NCBI RefSeq assembly: GCF_000013445.1
Contig: NC_007796.1
Span: 124,001-188,000, forward strand
DNA from: Methanospirillum hungatei JF-1
GTDB lineage: Archaea; Halobacteriota; Methanomicrobia; Methanomicrobiales; Methanospirillaceae
Length of the DNA stretch: 64,000 nt
Direction: 5' to 3'
In this document: piece after piece, positions 27,227-35,639 of the stretch
How positions within the stretch are numbered: position 1 is the stretch's first letter
Layout: every line of letters starts with the position of its first letter
Translations under genes and position numbers: made by a program
The notes under the pieces: model-generated
What the model was told of the DNA's origin: nothing
Database searches by the model: none
Seen by the model: the letters and a program-made list of their open reading frames with translations, nothing else

Positions 27227-29167
27227 CTACCCTGACAGAATCCTCCCAATACATCCTGGGACATATGACCAGTTCGTATCCGCAGTCTTCTGGTGATTAT
27301 GGTTTATTATATCATGAAAATCAGGCGTATCTGTATGGAGGAAATGAGTGAGCCTGATCTCTGATCTGCTTTGGGGATCTGCCGGAAGAATGATCTGATG
27401 GATAAAAGCATCCCATGTGGACCGGTTCAATATTCCGGATTCTCTTACTTTTGAAAACAGAATCATGGCGTAGAGCTGACCGACAGGATATATCCAGTAC
27501 ATTCCTGCAGTATCTCCAGTCAAATGCGGGGACTGAAGAAGATAACCCCCATGGTCAGTACTATGTATTCCAGTTATTTCTGTATATATTTCTGCGTATG
27601 CTTCTCCAAATGAAATGGAATCAGGGGATTTTGTAAACCGGTAATCAAGAATGCCTATTGCCATGTCTTTCCCCAGGTTCAACCGTCTTTCTGGAGAATA
27701 TGGATCGGACATTATTGAATATTGCATAATTTTGTCTCCGTTCTGAGGTTCCAGGGGGGATTCCGGAGCCATGAGGATGCTTAGTATTTCCGGAGAAAAT
27801 GCCAGATATTCAAAAAGATGTGATAAAGCTTCGGTCAGTTCTACGGGCATTATGGTTGGCACCGAAGATGTTTGATCAGAACTGGCAAGGATCCTGGTAT
27901 AGAGATGACCCAGTTCATGGAATAGTAAGGAATATCCTTCTTTTTCGAGTCCATTTCGAACAGTATTGTGATCCAGAATGCCACTCACGATAAATACTGG
28001 TGCAGGAAGACCCCCTTCATCTTCTCTTCCATCCCCATCTCCGGCTATGAGTGCAGTCATCCACTCTTTGGTTTTCCCTGGCCTTTCTTCCAGATCAAGA
28101 TAGAACCATCCTTTCGTATCATTTGTCTTTTCATCAGCAACCCGGAAGAGGAGAACATCTGGAGCGTACCCCCGGGCATCTGCCACGAGTTCAGTTCTGA
28201 CACCAAACAGGCAGGAGAATAATGCGATGGTTCGGGATATCGTAACATGGAGTGGTAATGAAAAATCTCTCGTATTTGGGGAGTCATTTCTCTGTTGCGA
28301 GGTGATGAGCAGATCCGTCTCATAATCAAATACTTCTTTTGCCATTGGATCTCTGGTTCTCTTTCTTTGGAGAAGATCAGACGCCACCGGTTTTACCAGG
28401 TCTTTCACAAGGGGCGTGATCTCATCGAGCATGGATGAAATGTCTGTCCCGTTTATTCTCCATCCCTGTTCATCTGCTTTCAGGTCGGTCCAGGTTGTAT
28501 ACCCAAGAAGGGATGCGATAGAATTTCGAAGAATCGCAGTTTTTGTGAATATATTGAGATTTTCTGTAAGAGGGTGTTTTTCCCTGATATGCATCATGTA
28601 CTGGTTCTGCAAGGATCCAAGTTCCTGATAGAGAGATGATAATCGTGTTTTCTCTTCTTCAGATCTGAGGGCACCACCACATCTGAAAAACCGGATTTCC
28701 TGATCATACAACCATCTCCCATACTCTGACTCCGGTTTTGTATCTAATATGGAGCGGTACAGTTCATCATGTGATGAAAGGTTCCTGATGTATGTATCCC
28801 GTTTCTCTGCTGCCATGAACGCTGTGTTCTGAAGATCCCGGTCCGGATACAAACTGGCAAGGGTCTGATATTTTAAAAGACGGTTATCAAGTCTGGTCAG
28901 AATCTCTTCAAGACGGAGTATTGTATTTGTTTCATTCCGTTCACAGGCAGGAAGAGAGAGAAGAGATGCAATTTCCTGGTCAGTCTGGGAGAGTGCACTA
29001 TGTACTTCCTCCTCAATCGCCTGTGCAGTCGATGGAAAGGTAATGGCTGGCTTTTCTCCGGAAACAGAAAGGGAATTATCGATTCGATCTCCAGATACCT
29101 GGCTATAGAGAAGGGTAAGGAGTAATAAAAGAACAATTAAAAAGTCCTTTTTATTCAGATTCTCCAC
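27227..29167 (-). CDS. Secreted M3-like zinc metallopeptidase
   Basis: A 646-residue protein with an N-terminal signal segment (KKDFLIVLLLLLTLLYSQVSG). Most of the protein is helical as in oligoendopeptidase F/thimet peptidases. The zinc motif HELGH occurs in LLFHELGHLYTRI (about residue 420), followed by the third-ligand candidate region ELTEALSHLFEYL. Unlike classical M3 enzymes, which have HExGHxxH, no second His follows. Most M3 peptidases are cytoplasmic, so export is unusual. Substrate unknown; it could degrade peptides outside the cell. It is divergent from the ferritin-like gene. Confidence 0.82.
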   Translation of the reverse strand: MENLNKKDFLIVLLLLLTLLYSQVSGDRIDNSLSVSGEKPAITFPSTAQAIEEEVHSALSQTDQEIASLLSLPACERNETNTILRLEEILTRLDNRLLKYQTLASLYPDRDLQNTAFMAAEKRDTYIRNLSSHDELYRSILDTKPESEYGRWLYDQEIRFFRCGGALRSEEEKTRLSSLYQELGSLQNQYMMHIREKHPLTENLNIFTKTAILRNSIASLLGYTTWTDLKADEQGWRINGTDISSMLDEITPLVKDLVKPVASDLLQRKRTRDPMAKEVFDYETDLLITSQQRNDSPNTRDFSLPLHVTISRTIALFSCLFGVRTELVADARGYAPDVLLFRVADEKTNDTKGWFYLDLEERPGKTKEWMTALIAGDGDGREDEGGLPAPVFIVSGILDHNTVRNGLEKEGYSLLFHELGHLYTRILASSDQTSSVPTIMPVELTEALSHLFEYLAFSPEILSILMAPESPLEPQNGDKIMQYSIMSDPYSPERRLNLGKDMAIGILDYRFTKSPDSISFGEAYAEIYTEITGIHSTDHGGYLLQSPHLTGDTAGMYWIYPVGQLYAMILFSKVRESGILNRSTWDAFIHQIILPADPQSRSEIRLTHFLHTDTPDFHDIINHNHQKTADTNWSYVPGCIGRILSG

Positions 29168-29253
29168 GGTTCTCCCTCTTGATCATTGAATGGATACTCT
29201 GAATCGATGGATACTTATAGCCTTAATGAGAATAGTCCATTCAGGGAAGATCT

Positions 29254-29748
29254 ATGGGATCACAAGGACGTAAAATTGTCGGCATGGATGTTGATGAGTT
29301 GATCTCTCTCCTCAACAAGGCACTCGCTGATGAATGGCTTGCATATTACCAGTACTGGGTCGGTTCAAAGGTTGTGAAAGGACCAACCAAGGATGCTGTT
29401 ATTGCCGAGCTGGTCCAGCATGCAACAGAAGAACTCTCACATGCTGATATGATAGCCCTCCGGATCGTTCAACTGGGAGGAACCCCGGTTCTTGAGCCGA
29501 AGGAATGGTACAATCTGACTAATTGCGGGTATGATGCACCGGTTGATCCCTATGTGAAGGCCGTGCTTGAGCAGAATATCAAAGGGGAACAGTGTGCTAT
29601 TAAGACGTATGACAAACTGATGAAGATGGTTGAGGGCAAAGACCCGGTTACGTACAATATGATTCTCACCATCATCACTCAGGAAGTTGAGCATGAAGAG
29701 GATCTTCAAAGTCTCCTTGAAGATCTTGAAATGATAATGAAAAAATAA
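29254..29748 (+). CDS. Ferritin-like di-iron protein (Dps/rubrerythrin-related)
   Basis: A 164-residue four-helix-bundle protein. Metal-ligand positions are visible as E in LADEWLAYYQY, ExxxH in ATEELSHADM, E in NIKGEQCAIKTYD and ExxH in QEVEHEED. This is the pattern of ferritin-like Dps/bacterioferritin relatives in anaerobes. Likely roles are iron storage or oxidative protection. A start at 29284 (MDVDELI) is an alternative. A TATA-like acttatagcc lies about 40 bases upstream. Confidence 0.85.
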   Translation: MGSQGRKIVGMDVDELISLLNKALADEWLAYYQYWVGSKVVKGPTKDAVIAELVQHATEELSHADMIALRIVQLGGTPVLEPKEWYNLTNCGYDAPVDPYVKAVLEQNIKGEQCAIKTYDKLMKMVEGKDPVTYNMILTIITQEVEHEEDLQSLLEDLEMIMKK

Positions 29749-29759
29749 ATTTTTTTTGA

Positions 29760-30284
29760 TTATCTTTTCACCTTTTCAATATAGGTTTCTATTTGTTCAC
29801 AAAAGACGTATAGATCTTCCAGGTGGTTTTTCAGAATATAGTATCCTGTTTCATCATCGATCTTCCCATTGCGATGGACAAGAATATTTCGATAACTCTT
29901 CATTTTTTCATCGTTTCTGAAAAATTCTGATCAATAATTCCTTTTGAGCACAGATTCTCTATGATGTCTTCATCATCTTCAGGCACTCCAAAACGTAAAT
30001 CCCTGTTTATGATGGCGCAGATATCAAAAGCCGTCTTGATGGCATATTCCAATCTCTTGAGGATAGCTAAAACCCCCCTTTGGTGATCGCAAGTTTATAA
30101 AGTATTTGTAAACCCACATTTGTTGGAAGGGAGTTATTAGCTAATCTCTCTTATAAATACCCTCCTTTACAATGCCCATATTTGAAAATTGTTGATATTC
30201 ACAGTCGGGAGGAAAATTCTCTTTTATTATCTCTATTGAATTCTCTATCTCACGTAAACGGATTCGAATTTCTTCCAATCTCAT
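29760..30284 (-). pseudogene. Broken hepT (HEPN toxin) gene with insertion and frameshift
   Basis: From 30284 the frame reads MRLEEIRIRLREIENSIEII and on to FSNMGIVKEGIYKR, the DUF86/HepT N-terminus. It is then interrupted by a 90-bp insert (30059-30148) with stops. After the insert the HepT sequence resumes (LEYAIKTAFDICAIINRDLR, GVPEDDEDII). A one-base loss in an A-run (ATGAAAAAATG, about 29910) shifts the frame before MKSYRNILVHRNGKIDDETG, which contains the RNase motif RxxxxH. It ends at 29760. The start is eight bases after the intact mntA stop, in the normal mntA-hepT order. The toxin should be inactive. Confidence 0.88.
30059..30148. mobile_element. 90-bp MITE-like insert inside hepT
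   Basis: The insert has imperfect terminal inverted repeats of about 22 bases: GAGGATAGCTAAAACCCCCC at the left end, and the complement of the right end reads GAGATTAGCTAATAACTCCC. It is flanked by TCTT on both sides (30055-30058 and 30149-30152), a likely 4-bp target duplication. Removing insert plus one TCTT restores the hepT reading frame at KRLEYAI. It has no coding capacity and no transposase of the same type in the window. Confidence 0.75.
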
Positions 30285-30292
30285 TTTTTTAT

Positions 30293-30700
30293 TCAGGCTA
30301 TGAATCGTTCTCCGGTATAGTCGTCAAGATGAGGTTTGAACAGATTGTATTCCCGGATGGTATCATATGCCAGGTCATACACTTCATCTTCATCCTGCAT
30401 ATACAAGAACACCCCTCCCAGTACTGACTTTCGGATATAAAGAGGCAGGTTTTCAAAGATGTTTAAAGCTATCTTTTCTGGTAGCTCGGACAACAATGAT
30501 ATTCGATACAATTCTGCTTCTAATCGCTCCATGGTACATGATATAGTGATATCGATGTCTGAGTGGATGGTACTCTCCCCGGTGGCGACTGATCCATAGA
30601 GTGCAATAAATCTTATCTTTGAAAAATCAGTTGAATTTTTCATTATTTCGAGGGCTTTTTGAATGACATCCTTGTTCGTATCTTTTATTGCAGGGTTCAT
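30293..30700 (-). CDS. MntA-like nucleotidyltransferase antitoxin
   Basis: A minimal nucleotidyltransferase of 135 residues with the catalytic signature GSX10DXD visible as GSVATGESTIHSDIDI. In HEPN/MNT pairs this enzyme AMPylates or otherwise neutralises HepT. It is intact, but its partner hepT directly downstream is broken, so the antitoxin survives without a toxin. The rest of the protein is helical (ELYRISLLSELPEKIALNIF). Confidence 0.87.
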   Translation of the reverse strand: MNPAIKDTNKDVIQKALEIMKNSTDFSKIRFIALYGSVATGESTIHSDIDITISCTMERLEAELYRISLLSELPEKIALNIFENLPLYIRKSVLGGVFLYMQDEDEVYDLAYDTIREYNLFKPHLDDYTGERFIA

Positions 30701-30816
30701 GAGGATCTTGGATAATAATGATCACCGGTACTGAAGAATACATAATTCAATCTTCATGCCATGGTTTTTCATACCATAGGAGAACATATACCCTTGTAGG
30801 TGTAAGATCCTCGCAC

Positions 30817-30828
30817 TTGGTATACCAA
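30817..30828. promoter_or_regulatory. 12-bp perfect palindrome before the PEGA gene
   Basis: TTGGTATACCAA lies 30 bases before the PEGA protein ATG. It is a candidate operator for a dimeric regulator, though it could be chance. Confidence 0.3.
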
Positions 30829-30857
30829 TATCAAAATCATCATCTGGGGAGGGTACT

Positions 30858-32096
30858 ATGAGGAAATATATCACACAAAAAGGAATTTTTCTGGCACTCA
30901 TCTGTATTATATCTGGTATCAGTGGTGTCGGATATGCTGATCAGGGAGATAATTTGTATTATGACCAGCAGGGTTCAGGTAGTGCAGAACCCTTTTATCC
31001 GTCATATGTCCCCTCCCCTGATACAGATCTTACTCCGGACCAGGATATGCAGATTATCACTATCCAACCAGGAATGGAGTATGTGTATACCGACCCTTCA
31101 CCATCCCCCGACTTTTCACCTCCTTCCTCGTCGATACCAAATCAGCCGGTCTTCTCACATGATCCGGTTGGGAGTTCATATCAGGATCCGGGAACTGCAG
31201 AGCCCTATTATCCGTCCTCTCCTCCTTCCCCAGGAAATACCTATGAAGATCCGGTGCAGGTTGTACCGGTGACGACCCAATACCCGGACCCCGGTATCGC
31301 GGTTCCGTATTATCCCGCATACCCGCCTGAACCAGAACCGACTCAGTATATCCCTCCACGTGAATACTCTTCCCCGGTGTATATCCCGTCTCCCCGATAC
31401 CAGGAGCCAGTAGTTATCCACACATGGTATGATGACCGGTACTATCGCCCATCCTATTATGATCCATATGATCGAAAATGGGAGTATTACTCATACGCAG
31501 ATGGTACTTTGAAAGTATCCAGTACTCCATATCAGGCTGAAATATATCTGGATAACCGGTTCAGAGGCTATACTCCGTATTCCGGCTACCGAACCATTGA
31601 AAATCTCCGCCCTGGCACCTATACCCTCCGTCTGAAAACTGCCGGCTACTATGATTATTCAGAAGATGTGTACGTGTCACGGGGCAGGACAACTTACGTT
31701 GATGCTGACATGGTAAGAATCGGGGAACGGTACCAGAAAGCAGGATCGATATCTGTTCAATCTGAACCCCCGGGTGCAGGTGTGTATCTGAATAATGAGT
31801 ACCGGGGCTTTACACCGGTTGTCCTCACAGGAGTATCTCCAGATGAACACACCCTCCTTGTGCGAAAGGACGGGTTCATAGACTATGTCAGCAAGGTGCA
31901 GGTTATGGATAAACAGACGATCAGCATTTCTGCGATATTAAATCCGGCGCCGGTACCTGCAACCTTGACTCCTGTTGCCCCTCCAGTGGAGAGTCCTGTT
32001 CCAACTCCTACCAAATCCGGATTATTTGAGGGTATTGTCTGTATTTCAGTTCTTCTCAGTGCGCTTTTCATGGTCCGGCACCGGTCAGATCCATGA
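30858..32096 (+). CDS. Secreted membrane-anchored PEGA-domain protein
   Basis: A 412-residue surface protein: signal peptide (1-27), a long Pro/Tyr/Ser-rich stalk (28-210), two PEGA domains (about 215-285 and 292-360), a short Pro/Thr linker and a C-terminal transmembrane segment (about 386-404) with a positive tail. The stalk holds three related units, GSGSAEPFYPSYVPSP, DPGTAEPYYPSSPPSP and DPGIAVPYYPAYPPEP. The PEGA repeats carry the pattern YLDNRFRGYTP and YLNNEYRGFTP. It is likely part of the cell envelope or sheath surface. A ggggagggt ribosome site precedes the ATG. Confidence 0.85.
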   Translation: MRKYITQKGIFLALICIISGISGVGYADQGDNLYYDQQGSGSAEPFYPSYVPSPDTDLTPDQDMQIITIQPGMEYVYTDPSPSPDFSPPSSSIPNQPVFSHDPVGSSYQDPGTAEPYYPSSPPSPGNTYEDPVQVVPVTTQYPDPGIAVPYYPAYPPEPEPTQYIPPREYSSPVYIPSPRYQEPVVIHTWYDDRYYRPSYYDPYDRKWEYYSYADGTLKVSSTPYQAEIYLDNRFRGYTPYSGYRTIENLRPGTYTLRLKTAGYYDYSEDVYVSRGRTTYVDADMVRIGERYQKAGSISVQSEPPGAGVYLNNEYRGFTPVVLTGVSPDEHTLLVRKDGFIDYVSKVQVMDKQTISISAILNPAPVPATLTPVAPPVESPVPTPTKSGLFEGIVCISVLLSALFMVRHRSDP

Positions 32097-32177
32097 AGGC
32101 CCGGACACCTTTTTTCGAAAGCTTCTAGACCTTCAGACAGAGAAAGTACTAGGATAACAGCAGGAAGTCGGTGTAGA

Positions 32178-32399
32178 GTGAGTACAAACCCTGAAAAACA
32201 TCCTAACCGTCCCCATTGTCTGTACCTGTGGTTTCTACACGGAATGCCGGTATGTTCTGAAGAGAAAAGCAATCGGCAGTGTCCGTATCCATTCTGGAAA
32301 TGTCCGGTAAAGCAGATGCAGCCAGATCAGATTCATATGATGGCTGCGGATGTGGTATCTGATGTATCTGATAGTGCCAGAGTGTCCTTGAAAACATAG
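32178..32399 (+). CDS. Possible small Cys-containing protein (uncertain)
   Basis: A 73-residue frame starting with GTG has four Cys in the first 42 residues (HC, VCSEE, QCPYP, KCPVK), a spacing that could bind metal. There is only a weak ribosome site (aggaagtc) and no recognised family. It lies in a 340-bp gap after the PEGA gene. It may be a remnant or chance frame. Confidence 0.3.
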   Translation: MSTNPEKHPNRPHCLYLWFLHGMPVCSEEKSNRQCPYPFWKCPVKQMQPDQIHMMAADVVSDVSDSARVSLKT

Positions 32400-32440
32400 A
32401 TCTACAGAACTCAATAATCCCGCCGAATCTTTGGGCCGGC

Positions 32441-32899
32441 CTACCGGGCTAAGGCCACCGTCTCTCCATATTGAACGACATGGCCCTTCATTGCCTGAAT
32501 GAGTTCATCTTTTGTTGATCCGGCTGGCAGATCCAGCATGGTATCCAGACCATAAACTCTGAACTGATACCGGTGCATCTCACCTTCAGGCGGGCAGGGT
32601 CCCTGATATCCGATGGTGCCATAATCATTTCTTCCCTGCACGGCCTGTACCGGGTATGTTACCTGCGGCTCTTTTGGAATACCTTCCGGGATTCGGGAGA
32701 GGGGGGGAAGGTTCCAGACAATCCACGGAGTAAAGGAACAGCATGATTTGATGAACGGATTAAACACCATGATAGCGACAGAGGTGGCATTCAGGTTTTT
32801 AATATTCAATGCTGGAGTCCGGTCTTCTCCTTTGCAGGTATACGAATTTGGAAATTCCAGAAAATCAAGGGTTACAATTATTGAGGTTATGGTGGTCAT
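32441..32899 (-). CDS. YbhB/YbcL-type PEBP (Raf kinase inhibitor-like) protein
   Basis: A 152-residue single-domain protein. PEBP signatures are YTCKGEDRTPALNI near the N-terminus, WIVWNLPP in the middle, and GYQGPCPPEGEMHRYQFRVYGLD at the C-terminal half. The prokaryotic family function is not settled. It is cytoplasmic, with no signal peptide, and precedes no obvious operon partner. Confidence 0.9.
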   Translation of the reverse strand: MTTITSIIVTLDFLEFPNSYTCKGEDRTPALNIKNLNATSVAIMVFNPFIKSCCSFTPWIVWNLPPLSRIPEGIPKEPQVTYPVQAVQGRNDYGTIGYQGPCPPEGEMHRYQFRVYGLDTMLDLPAGSTKDELIQAMKGHVVQYGETVALAR

Positions 32900-32912
32900 G
32901 CTGGATCATACC

Positions 32913-33647
32913 TCATATCAGCGTGCCAGGAAAAAAACCTAAGCCTCCGGCGGTAATGAGATCCTTACGGTTTTCTGCCCTGATTATCTGCGGGATATCT
33001 CCCCATATGATACTTTGTTCTCCAAACACGGCGAATATTCCGTCGATATGAGAATCCACCCTGTCAAGGCATGACTGATCGGCAATTGTCAGGACATTGC
33101 AGACGGCTGTTGCAACGGCATCTGCGAGAAGAGGATCTCTTGAGAAGACCGTTACGCTGTCTGCCGTTCCAAATGAAAAGGAATGACCAACCGTTGCTGA
33201 TGAGGTGCATATCCCGTATATCTCATTTTTAGGTGGGATAAAAAATGCATATTTGCCAGATAATGGAGAATTTCCCGCATACAGGCCCACCCGTACCGGC
33301 CGGTCTGTTATCATCGCAATATCTCCTCCATTATCAATGATACAAAAGGATGCTCCCTTTTTTTGTGCTGCGCTCACTCCGGCATGGGCAATCGCTCCGG
33401 CAACCGCTGCCATTGGCCCCACGCCCGCTTTCCATGCGGCAGCAGCCATGTTCTTAATAATATCCGGGCCCTGTGTGATAGTCAATGGTTCAAAACTGGA
33501 ATTAAAAAAGGGATCCTGAATGATATACCGCTCAAGTTCGTATCTGGCCGTTCGGATTCCTTCACAAGCGGTTTCAATCACCAGCTCTTCATCGGCCAGA
33601 ATTGTGGCAATTGTCTCCCTGAGCTCAAAATGATGACGGAGGGTCAT
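32913..33647 (-). CDS. UPF0280 family protein (COG2122, ApbE-like), homocysteine operon
   Basis: A 244-residue protein with the UPF0280 hallmarks AAVAGAIAHAGV, DNGGDIAM and GTADSVTVFS. It is related in fold to FAD:protein FMN transferases (ApbE). In methanogens it is encoded with the DUF39-CBS and NIL-ferredoxin genes used for homocysteine formation, as here (five bases after the ferredoxin gene). Published genetics in Methanosarcina link this COG to sulfide-dependent homocysteine synthesis (from memory). Its exact reaction is not fixed by this sequence. Confidence 0.88.
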   Translation of the reverse strand: MTLRHHFELRETIATILADEELVIETACEGIRTARYELERYIIQDPFFNSSFEPLTITQGPDIIKNMAAAAWKAGVGPMAAVAGAIAHAGVSAAQKKGASFCIIDNGGDIAMITDRPVRVGLYAGNSPLSGKYAFFIPPKNEIYGICTSSATVGHSFSFGTADSVTVFSRDPLLADAVATAVCNVLTIADQSCLDRVDSHIDGIFAVFGEQSIIWGDIPQIIRAENRKDLITAGGLGFFPGTLI

Positions 33648-33652
33648 TCAGG

Positions 33653-34036
33653 TTAGTAACTTAATGATAATGCTGCATGGGGACAACTGATAATACACCG
33701 TCCACAGAGGATACATCTCTTCGTTTCAACATGTAATTTCCATTCTTCATCAAAGGAGAAGACTCTTTTTGGGCAAATAGAAATACATGCCCCGCAGTCA
33801 ACACACTCCTCCTCATCATGTCTGATACCTTCCTCGAGAATTCTGACCTCAGCACCAAGGCTTCTCATCCGCTCGCTGACCAGGATGCAGCTTTCGTCTG
33901 GGACATCCACAAGGGCTTCTTCTCCTTCATGCGCATCAGATCGTGCCCGGTCAACATTGATGAGAACGCCGGTTTCTTTGACCACCTGGGCAATAATCGG
34001 CTTACTCTCATGAATAAGCCTGACTAATAACTTCAT
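33653..34036 (-). CDS. NIL-domain di-cluster ferredoxin, homocysteine operon
   Basis: A 127-residue protein with an N-terminal NIL substrate/ligand domain (about 1-75) and two 4Fe-4S motifs (CVDCGACISICPKRVF and CILCGRCIISCPHAALS). It likely supplies electrons for reductive sulfur transfer to form homocysteine with the DUF39 protein. It overlaps that gene by four bases, so the two are translationally coupled. Confidence 0.93.
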   Translation of the reverse strand: MKLLVRLIHESKPIIAQVVKETGVLINVDRARSDAHEGEEALVDVPDESCILVSERMRSLGAEVRILEEGIRHDEEECVDCGACISICPKRVFSFDEEWKLHVETKRCILCGRCIISCPHAALSLSY

Positions 34037-35544
34037 GGTCTTCCTCCGCCGGGTTTGAACAGTTTCCCTAAGTCACTTGCATGAAGAATGGCAATACACT
34101 GGTTTTGTGCATCAACAACCGGTAATGCACTGATGCGGTGATGTTCCATCTTCTGAGCAGCAATATCAATCGGTTCATCGGCCAACGTGGTGATCACATT
34201 TCTGGTCATGACATCCTGGACTTTTACCTTTCGTTCAGGCCGTGCAACAGCCTTGGCAATATCAAAGGTGGTTACAACACCAGTGAGCCGTCCCTGTTCA
34301 TTCAGAACCGGCAGGTGATTTGTCTCTCCCCTGAGGAGTTTCTTTGCTGCCTCTGTGATCTCCTGATCTTCCTTGATGGTGACCACTTTTCGTTGCATGA
34401 TCTCCTGAACCAGGACTACCTTTCTTGTTTCCCTCATTGGTTTTGCCTGTTTTGAGGGATCAAGATACCGGGTAGGGAGGCAAAGGGTCATTTGTCCATC
34501 CTCAATCCATCGTTTTAAAGTGTTTGCAACCATCTTTGCCCGGCGGAATGATGACAGGGATGAAGTCTTAATCTCTTCATTATCGAGTTCGATGGTTCCT
34601 GACTTCAGTTCAGCATAACTGACCTGACCAAGAACCGGTCGGCTCCGTGAGGGGACTCCGTAATCCTTGATACTGACCATAATATCCTCATCACGAACCG
34701 CAGTGCGCCTGACAGTTTCGATATCAAGAACCGGCAGGGGAATACCGACACCAAGGTAGAGGGTCGGGCCGTACCGGTACATATATGCAGCCCTGAGAAA
34801 ATCGGTGTTCATGTCATTCATATCGGCCGTGGTCATTAAAGTGGCAAAGTTCCCTGCCGAGGAGTGCTGAGTTCCTTCACCAATCACCATGCCCTGAGCT
34901 CCGCCAAGGAGGATTGGAACACCACTTCCGATTAGCCGGAGGTTTGGATCATTGCATATGGGATTTAATGTGCCGGCTCCGGAAAAGGTAACGTTTCCAT
35001 TATGCGGAAGAAGGGTTCCCATGTAGGTATATAACGTATCTTCAGAGGTGTTGACTGCAGCATCATACCGCTGGTACGCATTCCGGGGATTGACCATAAT
35101 GGCCTGGTTTAAATCTTCCAGTCGCACCTCGGTTGTGATACTCCGCCGTGGATAGCAGTCTGATCCTGAAGACTGGGCTCGAAGTTCGATGGCTTTCCCA
35201 GATATAAAATCCTCGATAACATGGGCTCCACCATAACTTTCCATTCTGGTTACTGACTTGTTTGTCGCACCGATGTAAGTATCCACAGCTGCAATACCGC
35301 CATATGCCTCGACATCGTTCAGCCAGAGTCGTTCCATCTTTATTGGAGGCTCTGCATGACCGAAATTCAAAAAGGCACCAGAGGAACACATAGCCCCAAA
35401 GGTTCCGGTGGTTACAACATCCACCTCCTGGAGTGCTCCTTCTTCTCCGAGTTCGCTGACGATGTCCGGCATCTCATCGGCAGTGACCACCCGGGCTGTT
35501 CCATCACGAATACGCCGGTTGATCTCATCGATGGACTTTTCCAT
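34033..35544 (-). CDS. DUF39-CBS homocysteine biosynthesis protein (aspartate-semialdehyde sulfurtransferase)
   Basis: A 503-residue protein with the DUF39 (HcyS) domain in residues 1-360, including CSSGAFLNFGHAEPP and GGAQGMVIGEGTQHS. Two C-terminal CBS domains follow (about 380-500). Homologues in methanogens convert aspartate semialdehyde with a sulfur source to homocysteine. The conserved Cys residues at CSSG and SGSDCYPRR are candidates for sulfur carriage. It is the first gene of the three-gene operon with the NIL-ferredoxin and UPF0280 protein. Confidence 0.92.
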   Translation of the reverse strand: MEKSIDEINRRIRDGTARVVTADEMPDIVSELGEEGALQEVDVVTTGTFGAMCSSGAFLNFGHAEPPIKMERLWLNDVEAYGGIAAVDTYIGATNKSVTRMESYGGAHVIEDFISGKAIELRAQSSGSDCYPRRSITTEVRLEDLNQAIMVNPRNAYQRYDAAVNTSEDTLYTYMGTLLPHNGNVTFSGAGTLNPICNDPNLRLIGSGVPILLGGAQGMVIGEGTQHSSAGNFATLMTTADMNDMNTDFLRAAYMYRYGPTLYLGVGIPLPVLDIETVRRTAVRDEDIMVSIKDYGVPSRSRPVLGQVSYAELKSGTIELDNEEIKTSSLSSFRRAKMVANTLKRWIEDGQMTLCLPTRYLDPSKQAKPMRETRKVVLVQEIMQRKVVTIKEDQEITEAAKKLLRGETNHLPVLNEQGRLTGVVTTFDIAKAVARPERKVKVQDVMTRNVITTLADEPIDIAAQKMEHHRISALPVVDAQNQCIAILHASDLGKLFKPGGGRP

Positions 35545-35639
35545 AATGGTTACCTGATTGGAGATGAAAGGTGTTATAGGTTTAGTTTTGCTTCTGATGG
35601 GAAAAAACGGACTTCGTTCTTTTAAAGCCAGAAAAAATA

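Noticed and set aside
30182-30427. 81-codon frame at the mntA/hepT junction on the plus strand
   Set aside because: It is antisense to mntA and hepT sequence.
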